From NCBI GenBank assembly GCA_022360095.1, contig JAKSDK010001650.1, forward strand, positions 1 to 41,263: DNA of 41,263 bases, given 5' to 3'. The notes under the pieces were generated by a model. The model did no database searches and was not told where the DNA came from. It saw only the letters and a program-made list of their open reading frames with translations. Numbering within the stretch: the first letter of the stretch is position 1; each line of letters opens with the position of its first letter. This document shows positions 9,317 to 17,746 of this stretch, one piece after another. Origin of the DNA: Phycisphaerales bacterium. Its GTDB lineage: Bacteria > Planctomycetota > Phycisphaerae > UBA1845 > UTPLA1. The translations under genes were made by a program, and so were the position numbers.

Positions 9317-9353
9317 AAAGCCCCGATCAAGCATGCCTGAACGGGGCTTTTCG
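9317..9353 (+). terminator. Terminator between convergent kinase and peptidase genes
   Basis: The stem AAAGCCCCG (9317-9325) pairs with CGGGGCTTT (9342-9350), with a T-rich end on the plus strand and an A-rich start that also works on the minus strand. It sits between the stop codons of the convergent genes and probably serves both. Confidence 0.75.
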
Positions 9354-9382
9354 CATTCTACGATACTCGCAAGGGGCCGCGC

Positions 9383-11545
9383 CTAGAGCTTCGAATCTTC
9401 GATCCCGAGCGTGCGTACAAGAAACGCCCATTTGTCGGCGGCCTCTTCGATCTGGAATTGAGTCGGTTTGCCTGCGCCGTGGCCCGCACGGGTCTCAATT
9501 CGGATCAGAACCGGGGCTTTCCCGGCATGGGCTTCCTGCAGTGCGGCCGCAAACTTGAAGCTGTGAGCGGGCACGACACGATCATCATGGTCGCCCGTCG
9601 TGATCATGGTCGCGGGATAGCTCGTGCCTTTTCTAACGTTGTGATATGGCGAGTAGGAATACTGGACCTTGAACATTTCCGGATCTTCGATCTTGCCGTA
9701 GTCGCTGGTCCAGGCGTGCCCGATGGTGAAAAGCTGGAAACGGAGCATATCGAGAACACCGACGGCAGGAACCGCCGCACCAAAAAGGTCCGGGCGCTGC
9801 GTCATGCAAGCACCGACCAGGAGGCCGCCGTTGCTGCCGCCCCCGATCGCCAGCCTATCCTTGCGAGTGTATTTGTTCGAAACGAGCCACTCTGCGGCGG
9901 AAATAAAGTCATCAAAGACATTCTGCTTGTTGAGCAGCCGACCGGCATTGTGCCAGGCCTTGCCGTATTCACCGCCGCCGCGAAGGTTCGCCTGGGCATA
10001 GATTCCACCCATCTCCATCCAGACAAGGTTCGGAATGCTGAATCGCGGCGTGAGCGAAATGTTGAAGCCGCCGTACCCGTAAAGATAGCACGGATTGCCG
10101 CCGTCCCGCTTCAGTCCTTTCTTGTGTGTGATGAACATGGGGATCTGAGTGCCGTCCTTGCTGCTGTAGAAGACCTGACTCGTAACATAGTCATCAGGGT
10201 TGAAATCGACTTTCGGCTTTTTGAAAAGGGTGCTCTTGCCCGTGGTCATGTCGTAACGATAAACCGTCGGCGGCGTGCTGAAGCTGTAATATGCATAGAA
10301 CGTCTCTTTGTGCTCGCGCTTGCCTCCGAAACCGGAAGCGGTGCCTATGCCGGGTAATTCGACCTCGCGGACAAATTTTCCGTCCATGCCGAAAATCTTG
10401 ACCTGGGTGTGCGCGTCCTTGAGGTAAGACGTGACAAACATGTTGTTAACGACGCTGGTGCTCTGGAGCGTTTCCTTGGCTTCGGGAATGAGCTCTCTCC
10501 AGTTCTCACGATCCGGACGGTTGGTATCGATGGCAATGACCCGTCCGCGCGGTGCATCAAGATCAGTCTGAAAATAGAAAACAGGTCCGTCGTTGGCAAG
10601 GAAGCCGTACTCGGCATCGAAGTCATCGAGAAGCTGAATAATCTTGCCTCCCCGCTGAACCGAAAGGTCCTTGAAATAAATACGGTTCTTCCGTTCAGTG
10701 CCCTTCCAAATGGAAATGATGAGATACTGACCGTCCTCGGTGACGCTGCCGCTAAAACCCCAGTCCTTCTGATCGGGGCGATGATAGATCAGCAAGTCTT
10801 CGGACTGCGGCGTGCCGAGACGATGGTAGTAGAGCTTCTGGAAGTAGTTCGAACCGGAAAGTTTCTCTCCCTTTTTCGGCGCGTCAAAACGGCTGTAGAA
10901 GAAGCCCTGGCCGTCTTTGGTCCAGGCCGCGCCGGAGAATTTCACCCATTCGATCTTGTCACGCAGATCTTTGCCAGTTTTAACGTTACGAACATGGAAC
11001 GTTCGCCAGTCGGAACCGCCGTCCGAAAGTCCGTAGGCCAAGTATTTGCCGTCGTCGCTGATACTGTAGTTTCCAAGAGAAACCGTGCCGTCTTTGGAAA
11101 GCTTGTTGGGGTCGAGAAGGACACGCGGTGTATCAGTGAGGCGATCCACCGTGTAAAGGACATGCTGGTTTTGAAGACCGTCGTTCTTACGGAAAAAGTA
11201 TCGGCCGCCCTCCTTAAAGGGCGTGGTATACTTTTCGTAGTTCCAAAGTTTGGTGAGACGGGACTTGACCTTTTCTCGCGCCGGAATCTGTTCGAGGTAA
11301 CCGAACGTGACTTTGTTCTGTGCCTGAACCCAGGACTTTGTATCCTCGGCATTATCATCTTCCAACCAACGATAAGGGTCAGAGATTTTCACACCGTGAA
11401 TCGTGTCAACGACCTCGACCTTTTTCGTTTTCGGGTATGCCAGCGACGCATCCGATTTCTTCGATGGCTCCGCCAGAAGAATGCCGGAGACGAAAAACAG
11501 CGTGACGGATGTGAAGGCAAAAGACTTCAGCAACGTGGAATTCAT
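9383..11545 (-). CDS. Secreted prolyl oligopeptidase (peptidase family S9A)
   Basis: A 720-residue serine peptidase that cleaves short peptides after proline. The N-terminal 24 residues are a signal peptide (SFAFTSVTLFFVSGILLA), placing it outside the cytoplasm. Residues from about 35 carry the family start, ISDPYRWLEDD. A seven-bladed propeller region follows, then the alpha/beta-hydrolase domain with nucleophile Ser571 in GGGSNGGLLVG, the Asp in TTGDHDDRVVP and His689 in RAGHGAGKP. Start ATG 11545 has a strong AAGGAG 7 bases upstream; a longer in-frame reading reaches into the asnB gene and is unlikely. It lies 113 bases downstream of asnB on the same strand and could be co-transcribed, but a functional link is not obvious. 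Confidence 0.95.
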   Translation of the reverse strand: MNSTLLKSFAFTSVTLFFVSGILLAEPSKKSDASLAYPKTKKVEVVDTIHGVKISDPYRWLEDDNAEDTKSWVQAQNKVTFGYLEQIPAREKVKSRLTKLWNYEKYTTPFKEGGRYFFRKNDGLQNQHVLYTVDRLTDTPRVLLDPNKLSKDGTVSLGNYSISDDGKYLAYGLSDGGSDWRTFHVRNVKTGKDLRDKIEWVKFSGAAWTKDGQGFFYSRFDAPKKGEKLSGSNYFQKLYYHRLGTPQSEDLLIYHRPDQKDWGFSGSVTEDGQYLIISIWKGTERKNRIYFKDLSVQRGGKIIQLLDDFDAEYGFLANDGPVFYFQTDLDAPRGRVIAIDTNRPDRENWRELIPEAKETLQSTSVVNNMFVTSYLKDAHTQVKIFGMDGKFVREVELPGIGTASGFGGKREHKETFYAYYSFSTPPTVYRYDMTTGKSTLFKKPKVDFNPDDYVTSQVFYSSKDGTQIPMFITHKKGLKRDGGNPCYLYGYGGFNISLTPRFSIPNLVWMEMGGIYAQANLRGGGEYGKAWHNAGRLLNKQNVFDDFISAAEWLVSNKYTRKDRLAIGGGSNGGLLVGACMTQRPDLFGAAVPAVGVLDMLRFQLFTIGHAWTSDYGKIEDPEMFKVQYSYSPYHNVRKGTSYPATMITTGDHDDRVVPAHSFKFAAALQEAHAGKAPVLIRIETRAGHGAGKPTQFQIEEAADKWAFLVRTLGIEDSKL

Positions 11546-11658
11546 ATTATGCTCCTTAGTCATTCTGGACCCGTTGCCCTTCAGGTCGTTAGGGCGGCTC
11601 TTGGATCTGGAAAAGATTGTCCGGGCAATTTCAGCCATTTGCAAGGACGTCGCCGAGC

Positions 11659-13593
11659 TTACACCTTGCTTGCGAGGGCGATCTCCGGCGCGTGCCGTTG
11701 CTGCCAGGCAAGCAATGAAACCAGCGCCCAGAGGCAGAAACTGTGGTCTGCACGGCCGGTTCTGTGTTCGTCGACCGTCTTCAATGCGCCTGCCCGACTG
11801 AGAAGAGGACCGAAGAAACATTGGTCACCATGGATCAGTTCCCTGGCCATCTGATTCAACGGCCCTCGTAGCCAGGGGCCGACCGGGACTTCAAAGCCCC
11901 GCTTCGGACGATGATGAAGCGAAGGCGGCAGATCGTCTTTGAATGCTTCGATCAGCAAATGTTTCTTCCGCCAGCCATTAAGTTTCCATCGCCAGTCCAT
12001 CGGAAAAATCTGATCAACAAGACGATGATCCAGAAACGGTGACCGAACCTCCAGACCGTGCGCCATCGACATCAGGTCTACCTTGGTCAACATGTCATCC
12101 GGGAGTGAAAGCTGCCATTCCGTGCGCAAGTGATGATTCAGATCATGGTCTTCCTTCGGGCTGCCCCGATAGTGCCAAAGCAACTGAACAAGACGCTCAA
12201 TCTGATCGGTCGGATAGGAAGCGGCACTTGATGAACCCAAGAGTTGCGCCAGCGTACGGTCATCCGAGATGCGCATCCAGTTCGCATAGCGATGCGGCAG
12301 ACGTGGGTCCATGGACTGAATCGCTCGCTTCATCATGTTGAGCTTCCCACCCAACCAGCGTTCGCGCCTGCCGGGTAAGCGCCCGATCAGTCGGCAAGCC
12401 AATCCGTACAGAGGTGTCTTCGCAAGCCAGCCGTACTCTTCGATCAACGTTGCGGCGGCGTAGCGGTTGTAACCGGCGAACAGCTCATCAGCGCCGTCAC
12501 CACTGAGCGCTACGGTCACATGCTCACTGGTCAGACGACTCAGCAGATAGGTCGGCAATGCGGAACTATCGGCAAACGGCTCACCGAGATGATCCTGTAC
12601 GGCGGGAATGATCGACTGCACCTCGTCAAGAGAAAGCGGCAAAACGACGTGATCCGTGCCGTGCATCTCTGCGACAGCCTTCGCATAATGACTTTCGTCA
12701 AAAAATGGGTGCCCGGGAAATCCGACCGAAAAGGACCTCACCCTGCCCGACGCAACCTTGCTCGCCACTGCGGTCACGATGGCCGAGTCAATTCCGCCGG
12801 AGAGAAACACCCCAACCGGAACATCGGCCAGGAGACGTGTCCTGACCGCGTCTGTCAACGTCTCCCGGAGAACTTGGCATGCCTCGGAAAAGTCATCTAC
12901 AGACGAACTGCGCGGCGGGTCCGGCGACCACTTTTGAACCTCGGTGCGGCCCCCACGATAGCGAAGCAAGTGCCCCGGCCTCAGCTTCCGCACCTGGCGA
13001 AAAATACTCTGAGGTGCGGCGATGAAACCGATTGTCAATAATTGCAGAACGGCCTCAGGAGCAATTGCAAGATCGGTCAGAATGGGCCGCAGCGCATTCA
13101 TTTCGGACGCAAACGCTAGTCCGCCCTCGGGCAAATCACCGTAAAGCAGAGGCTTCACACCCGTCCGATCGCGGACCAGGGAAAGCGTCTGCGTCGAGGC
13201 ATGCCACAGCGCGAAGGCGAACATGCCGTTGAGCCGGGGAAGAAAACCCAATTCAGGATCGCGGCGACAAAGCTCGAAGAGCACTTCCGTGTCTCCCGAC
13301 GAGCTGAACGTCGCACCGTCCAAACGTAATTCCTCGCGAAGCTCGCGAAAATTGTAGATCTCTCCGTTGTACACCAAAACGACGCTGTCATCCGAAGCCC
13401 GCATTGGCTGATCCGCCGCCTCGGTCAGGTCCTGGACCTTCAGGCGCGAATGGGCAAAGGCCAATCCGTAAGCAGCGTCCGACCAGGTGCCTTCACCGTC
13501 GGGCCCACGGTGGGCGACCTTCTCCAACATCTGCTCGAGAACCGTCGTGTCAAGGAGACCGTCATGACGAAAATAGCCGGCAATTCCGCACAT
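11659..13593 (-). CDS. asnB: Asparagine synthetase (glutamine-hydrolysing) family protein
   Basis: A 644-residue two-domain amidotransferase. The N-terminal class II glutaminase begins MCGIAGYF, with Cys2 as nucleophile, and includes VYNGEIYNFRELREEL and SSGDTEVLFEL. The synthetase domain has the ATP-pyrophosphatase loop VFLSGGIDSAIV and the downstream ALSGDGADELFAGYNRY motif. The family makes asparagine from aspartate, ATP and glutamine, but many members inside polysaccharide clusters amidate sugars or other acids. Here the neighbours are glycosyltransferases, so the substrate is ambiguous. The length matches asnB proteins of such clusters. It is divergent from the glycosyltransferase at 13780 across a 186-base gap with no other gene. 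Confidence 0.92.
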   Translation of the reverse strand: MCGIAGYFRHDGLLDTTVLEQMLEKVAHRGPDGEGTWSDAAYGLAFAHSRLKVQDLTEAADQPMRASDDSVVLVYNGEIYNFRELREELRLDGATFSSSGDTEVLFELCRRDPELGFLPRLNGMFAFALWHASTQTLSLVRDRTGVKPLLYGDLPEGGLAFASEMNALRPILTDLAIAPEAVLQLLTIGFIAAPQSIFRQVRKLRPGHLLRYRGGRTEVQKWSPDPPRSSSVDDFSEACQVLRETLTDAVRTRLLADVPVGVFLSGGIDSAIVTAVASKVASGRVRSFSVGFPGHPFFDESHYAKAVAEMHGTDHVVLPLSLDEVQSIIPAVQDHLGEPFADSSALPTYLLSRLTSEHVTVALSGDGADELFAGYNRYAAATLIEEYGWLAKTPLYGLACRLIGRLPGRRERWLGGKLNMMKRAIQSMDPRLPHRYANWMRISDDRTLAQLLGSSSAASYPTDQIERLVQLLWHYRGSPKEDHDLNHHLRTEWQLSLPDDMLTKVDLMSMAHGLEVRSPFLDHRLVDQIFPMDWRWKLNGWRKKHLLIEAFKDDLPPSLHHRPKRGFEVPVGPWLRGPLNQMARELIHGDQCFFGPLLSRAGALKTVDEHRTGRADHSFCLWALVSLLAWQQRHAPEIALASKV

Positions 13594-13779
13594 CGGAGGT
13601 CGATCATAGAGAGTACGAATTCTTTGTCCAAGCCGTACGACACGCCCACGGTTGCGAAAAATAGGAGGGCCGATACGCTACCGGCGTCCTTCGAGGGAAG
13701 AAAAAAGGGCTTATGGTGATCGTCACCTCCCCCATCGACGGATGGCAAGCAAGGGTTCATCCAGGCAGATTGGAGCCGC

Positions 13780-14934
13780 ATGAAGATTCTACAAATCACC
13801 CAGTCGCTGGACCCAAGCTGGGGCGGCATTGCTCGGGTGCTTCCAATGCTGGCCTCAACGCTCACCGAAGCCGGGGATGAATGCCGAATCGCGGTTCTGG
13901 AAGGCGGACGGTACGGAACCCCTCAAGACGTTCCAGGCGTCGAAGTGCTGCGCTTTCAGGCTCGATCGAACGCTAGGCTGGGCCGTTCGGAAGAATTTGA
14001 TCGACAAATCAATGACCTGGTTCGAACAGTGGACGTCATCCATTTGCACGGTTTGTGGTCGGGTCAGAACTGGTCCGCCGGCAAGGCGGCACGAAAAGCC
14101 GCTCGCCCGCTTGTCATGACGGCACACAACATGATGATGCCGTGGGCGTGGAAACGAAGCTGGTGGAAGAAACGGCCCATCGGCTGGCTGTTCGAACATA
14201 AGAACCTGCGGACCGCGGCATGCCTGCATGCCCTCGCCGAGGGGGAAGCTGAACACATGCGCTCGCTTGGCTTCAATCGAAGAATCGAGATGATCGCGAA
14301 TGGCGTTCATCCGGCAGATTTCGAGAATCTGCCGACCGCTGACGCGCTTGAGCAACGCTTCCCCGAAACCAAAGACCGTCGCTGGGTGCTCTTTCTGGGC
14401 CGTATCGCGGAACAAAAAGGCATCGTTCCCGGCATGCAAGCTTGTTTTGACACACTTGCGAGAGGGGAAGACTGGCATCTGATCATTGCCGGACCTGATG
14501 AGTTCGGGCTGAAAACAATGTTGGAAGCCGCGATTCGCCGGAAGGGCCTGGCGGATCGCGTGACGTTCACCGATCTGCTTTCGCACGAGGACGTGCTGGC
14601 TTGTCTGGGACGATCGTCCCTGTTATTGCAGCCGAGCCTGAGCGAAGGTTTGAGCATGTCCATTCTGGAGGCGATGGCGGCAGGCCTGCCGGTGCTCATC
14701 TCCGACGCTTGCAACATGCCCGAAGTCCGCGAGCACGATGCCGGTCGCGTGGTCGAGCCGAATCGTCACAGCATCGCGCGTGCCCTCCGCGAGTTGATCG
14801 GAATGTCCGACGATGATCGAAAAGCCATGGGACGGCGAGGCCGCGATTTGATCGAATCGAACTTCGATTGGTCCGTGTTGATTCCGAAATATCGACGAAT
14901 GTATGAGGGTGTGCAGCAAAAAGCTTCACTGTAA
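13780..14934 (+). CDS. Glycosyltransferase family 4
   Basis: A 384-residue GT-B retaining glycosyltransferase. The N-terminal acceptor domain opens with ILQITQSLDPSWGGIARV and contains DVIHLHGLWSGQNW. The C-terminal nucleotide-sugar domain has VLFLGRIAEQKGI, the phosphate-binding region and the signature PSLSEGLSMSILEAMAAGLPV with the E-x7-E pair. It presumably adds a sugar to a lipid-linked oligosaccharide at the inner face of the membrane. The ribosome binding site GGAG lies 5 bases before ATG 13780. Its last 9 bases overlap the end of the convergent glycosyltransferase. The sugar cannot be predicted. Confidence 0.92.
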   Translation: MKILQITQSLDPSWGGIARVLPMLASTLTEAGDECRIAVLEGGRYGTPQDVPGVEVLRFQARSNARLGRSEEFDRQINDLVRTVDVIHLHGLWSGQNWSAGKAARKAARPLVMTAHNMMMPWAWKRSWWKKRPIGWLFEHKNLRTAACLHALAEGEAEHMRSLGFNRRIEMIANGVHPADFENLPTADALEQRFPETKDRRWVLFLGRIAEQKGIVPGMQACFDTLARGEDWHLIIAGPDEFGLKTMLEAAIRRKGLADRVTFTDLLSHEDVLACLGRSSLLLQPSLSEGLSMSILEAMAAGLPVLISDACNMPEVREHDAGRVVEPNRHSIARALRELIGMSDDDRKAMGRRGRDLIESNFDWSVLIPKYRRMYEGVQQKASL

Positions 14935-16161
14935 TAACCGATCGAGCACCGCGACCCATTTCTCCGCCGCCGTTTGTGAATGGAGCCTGTCGTCCAGCAG
15001 TTTCCGTCCCGAGGCTCCCATCAACCGTACCTCGTTCGCATCTTCCTTGAGACCACGGATGTGTCTCAGCAGCTTCTTTTTGTCTTCGGGTTCAACATGC
15101 ACGCCTGCATGATGCGCTTTCAACCAAGCCGCTATCTCGGAACGATGGCTGCCGATGAAGATCGCTGGCTTGGATGCAGCAAGGATGCCGTAAATTTTAA
15201 ACGGCAACGCCTTATCGTACATTTCAGCGTGCTGTGAAATCAGGCATAGATCGGCCGTTTCCAGGACTTCACCGAGACGGTCGGCCGGCTGATAGTCGAT
15301 GAGTCGTCCATTTCTCGGCAGCTGCGTTTGAATATAGGTGCGACGCGGACCGTCGCCGATAAACTGAAACAGAATATCCTCCCGACCGGCCAGTGCTCTA
15401 CAAGCCGACATGATGATCTCGAAGGGATGGGACAACCCCATGTTTCCGGCGTATTGCACCACAAATTTGTCTTTCGGATTATGTTGCTCTCGAAACGAAT
15501 TCCGTTCGCCAACCTCAATTCTCGCCGGATCGAAACCATCGTGAATCGTGACCAGTTTTTCCATTGCGATATTTCGGGTTTGAGCAATCCGGTCTGTAAC
15601 AGTCCCGGCGATGGCCACCACACAGGCCGCGTCGCGCATCACCTCCGTGTCGAGCTTTAGCCAACGCTTATACAGAAACGAGCTTGCGGAAATCGTGTTT
15701 AGCGCGGCGGCTGAGTCAGGATAAAGGTCCAAGACCGTGTAAACGTAAGGACAACGGTGGTGCTGAGCGATCGTGCGCGTAATCTTTCCGCCGTTCGGCG
15801 GTGCCGTCGTCCCGATGACCAAATCGACGGGGTCAAGCCGTCGAGCTGACCGAATCGCGTTTCGCTGAAATCCAAGAAACCCCATGCCGCGCTGAAATAG
15901 GCTTCTGCGGCTGACGACCGGCCGCTTCGTCCGCACGATACGAATACCTCCGTACTCTTCCATCTTCGGGTAGACGACAGAAGGATTATCCCAGGCCCGG
16001 TTGCCCGTGATGACCGTAATCTTGAAATCCGGTCGTAGCTTGGCGATACGCGGCAGGCGATCGGTCAACACCGCTGCGCTGGCACAGATGTCGGGATGAA
16101 AGAATTCATTGATAAAGAGGATATGTCTCGTCATCACGTCCCGGTCGCTGTCTCCATTCAT
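14926..16161 (-). CDS. Glycosyltransferase family 4, WbuB/WcaI-like
   Basis: A 411-residue glycosyltransferase. ILFINEFFHPDICASAAVLTD at the start and GTTAPPNGGKI, YVYTVLDLYPDSA and FVVQYAGNMGLSHPFE later are typical of the WbuB/WcaI group that acts in O-antigen, capsule or colanic-acid-like pathways. The C-terminal domain has DKALPFKIYGILAASKPAIF. The gene begins with an ATG overlapping the TGA of the preceding transferase gene (ATGA, 16158-16161), so the two are probably translated together. An internal Met at residue 10 is an alternative start, but the overlap favours 16161. Confidence 0.9.
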   Translation of the reverse strand: MNGDSDRDVMTRHILFINEFFHPDICASAAVLTDRLPRIAKLRPDFKITVITGNRAWDNPSVVYPKMEEYGGIRIVRTKRPVVSRRSLFQRGMGFLGFQRNAIRSARRLDPVDLVIGTTAPPNGGKITRTIAQHHRCPYVYTVLDLYPDSAAALNTISASSFLYKRWLKLDTEVMRDAACVVAIAGTVTDRIAQTRNIAMEKLVTIHDGFDPARIEVGERNSFREQHNPKDKFVVQYAGNMGLSHPFEIIMSACRALAGREDILFQFIGDGPRRTYIQTQLPRNGRLIDYQPADRLGEVLETADLCLISQHAEMYDKALPFKIYGILAASKPAIFIGSHRSEIAAWLKAHHAGVHVEPEDKKKLLRHIRGLKEDANEVRLMGASGRKLLDDRLHSQTAAEKWVAVLDRLLQ

Positions 16162-17651
16162 GAGACATCGTTTTCGATTCTACTTGCCAACTGCCGGCAA
16201 AGTTCATCGAGAAGATGGGCGTGCTCATCTTCAAGCTTCGTTTGACCGATCAGTGTAAAACGGACGGCCGCTGTCTCGTTCAGGGACATTTCGACGACCG
16301 TGGCCGGTCCGGCCCGTTCGGACTCATCGAAGCCCTCCGCCACGTCGTGGGTGATAGGATCGTCCCAGGTCATCGCCTCATCATTCTGAACGAACTCGAT
16401 GCGCCGTATCCCCATCTCACGAACGGCAATCGCCAAAGCAGCCAGAAGTTGCCGCAGGTCCCCTGACCTGGCGATCTTGAGACGGGCCAGGTTCACCGCC
16501 GCATGGAGCACTTTCGTTTCCTCCCGACCCGACCATCGCGCGATCCAGCCGCCCCATTCCAAGTAACCCAGCACTCTCGCACTAAACAGCGCAAGCACTG
16601 TGACCCCGGTGATCCCGAGCCCCAGTACGAAATAGTTGCTCATCGCTGCAGCGATGCAGAGCAGTGAGACAAAAACGCTGGCAACATAGATTTGAAGCGC
16701 AGCCCTCGACGGTGTACGGCTCCGGTCCATCAGACGATGGTGAATGTGATCCCGGTCCGAAACAAACAAAGGCTGCCCCCGTAACATGCGCCGGGCGATG
16801 GCGAGCAGCATGTCGAAAATGGGATAGCCGAGTGCAAAAAGCGGCACGAGAATCATCACCGCCGTATGAGCCTTTTGAGCGGAATGCATCGACGCCAACG
16901 CCAGATACATGCCCAATGCGAGCGAACCGGTGTCTCCTAGAAAAACACGGGCGGGATGGAAATTGTATCGCAGGAAACCCAGCAAGGACCCCGCCAGCAA
17001 GACCATCATAACGGTCATGTATTGGTTGCCCAGCCAGATCGCCACGATGGCGTTGACCGCCGAGGCGAGAAAACAGATCCCCGCCGCCAAACCGTCCAGG
17101 CCGTCGGTCAGGTTGATCGCATTCGTGATCGCGATGATCCAGAACAACGACAGAGCATAACTCGCCCATTCAGGCAGAACGATGGAGTCAAATCCGGGCA
17201 GCGTCACCGCCTGGATGCGAAATCCGAGCGCCACGGCGGCCACCGCGACAACGGCCTGAACCATGAGCTTCACCTTCGGCCTGATCGCGCGGCGATCGTC
17301 CACAAACCCAAGAAGAATCATGCAGGCCGTACAAAACAACAAACCGTAGACGGAGCCTCGCCTTTCCTGGAGTTTCTCGCCGACGAGATTATCGAGTTGC
17401 ATGGCGACCAGCGTGCCGCCGAAAACGACGGCAAAGAGGACCAGCCCTCCCATCGTGGCCGTCGCCTGCTTGTGCCGTTTTCGCCCTCCCGGGTAATCAA
17501 CCAGCCCGAGGCGCTGCGCGGCCAAAATATAGACCGGGGTCGCCACGGCTGTCACCAGGGTCGCCGTCGCAAACAACACGAAATAAGACTTGAATTGACC
17601 GAAGTAAAGCAGCCAATCGGGCCATGCGAACGTTTGTGCGAAAAAGAGCAA
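16158..17651 (-). CDS. Undecaprenyl-phosphate phosphosugar transferase (WecA/TagO/MraY family) with C-terminal extension
   Basis: A 497-residue polytopic membrane enzyme that would start a lipid-linked glycan by moving a HexNAc-1-phosphate to undecaprenyl phosphate. Family motifs are all present: LGLVDYPGGRKRHKQATATMGG, GFVDDRRAIRPKVKL, NAINLTDGLDGLAAG, NFHPARVFLGDTGSLALG and the DRDHIHHRLMD cluster. About ten membrane helices cover 20-365. The last 130 residues form a soluble segment absent from ordinary WecA, starting after GGWIARWSGREETKVLH. The start codon is TTG at 17651, backed by GGAAGGG about 6 bases upstream. It is the first gene of a two-gene unit with the WbuB-like transferase. WecA, TagO and MraY cannot be told apart by sequence alone here, but context favours surface glycan. 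Confidence 0.88.
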   Translation of the reverse strand: MLFFAQTFAWPDWLLYFGQFKSYFVLFATATLVTAVATPVYILAAQRLGLVDYPGGRKRHKQATATMGGLVLFAVVFGGTLVAMQLDNLVGEKLQERRGSVYGLLFCTACMILLGFVDDRRAIRPKVKLMVQAVVAVAAVALGFRIQAVTLPGFDSIVLPEWASYALSLFWIIAITNAINLTDGLDGLAAGICFLASAVNAIVAIWLGNQYMTVMMVLLAGSLLGFLRYNFHPARVFLGDTGSLALGMYLALASMHSAQKAHTAVMILVPLFALGYPIFDMLLAIARRMLRGQPLFVSDRDHIHHRLMDRSRTPSRAALQIYVASVFVSLLCIAAAMSNYFVLGLGITGVTVLALFSARVLGYLEWGGWIARWSGREETKVLHAAVNLARLKIARSGDLRQLLAALAIAVREMGIRRIEFVQNDEAMTWDDPITHDVAEGFDESERAGPATVVEMSLNETAAVRFTLIGQTKLEDEHAHLLDELCRQLASRIENDVS

Positions 17652-17746
17652 AGCGGACCCTTCCTTGACGATCGTTGCACGTCATTCTAGCATGGGAATC
17701 GGGCAGTGTGAGTACCAACCACCAGCCAATTCCGAAGGAGTAGAAT

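Noticed and set aside
10409..11854. Long plus-strand frame of 481 codons opposite the prolyl oligopeptidase
   Set aside because: It is a mirror of the strongly supported S9 peptidase; its translation has no recognisable domain and codon-pattern expectations favour the minus-strand gene.
16956..17690. Plus-strand frame of 244 codons opposite the WecA-like gene
   Set aside because: Translation is His/Gln/Arg-rich shadow sequence of a membrane protein gene.
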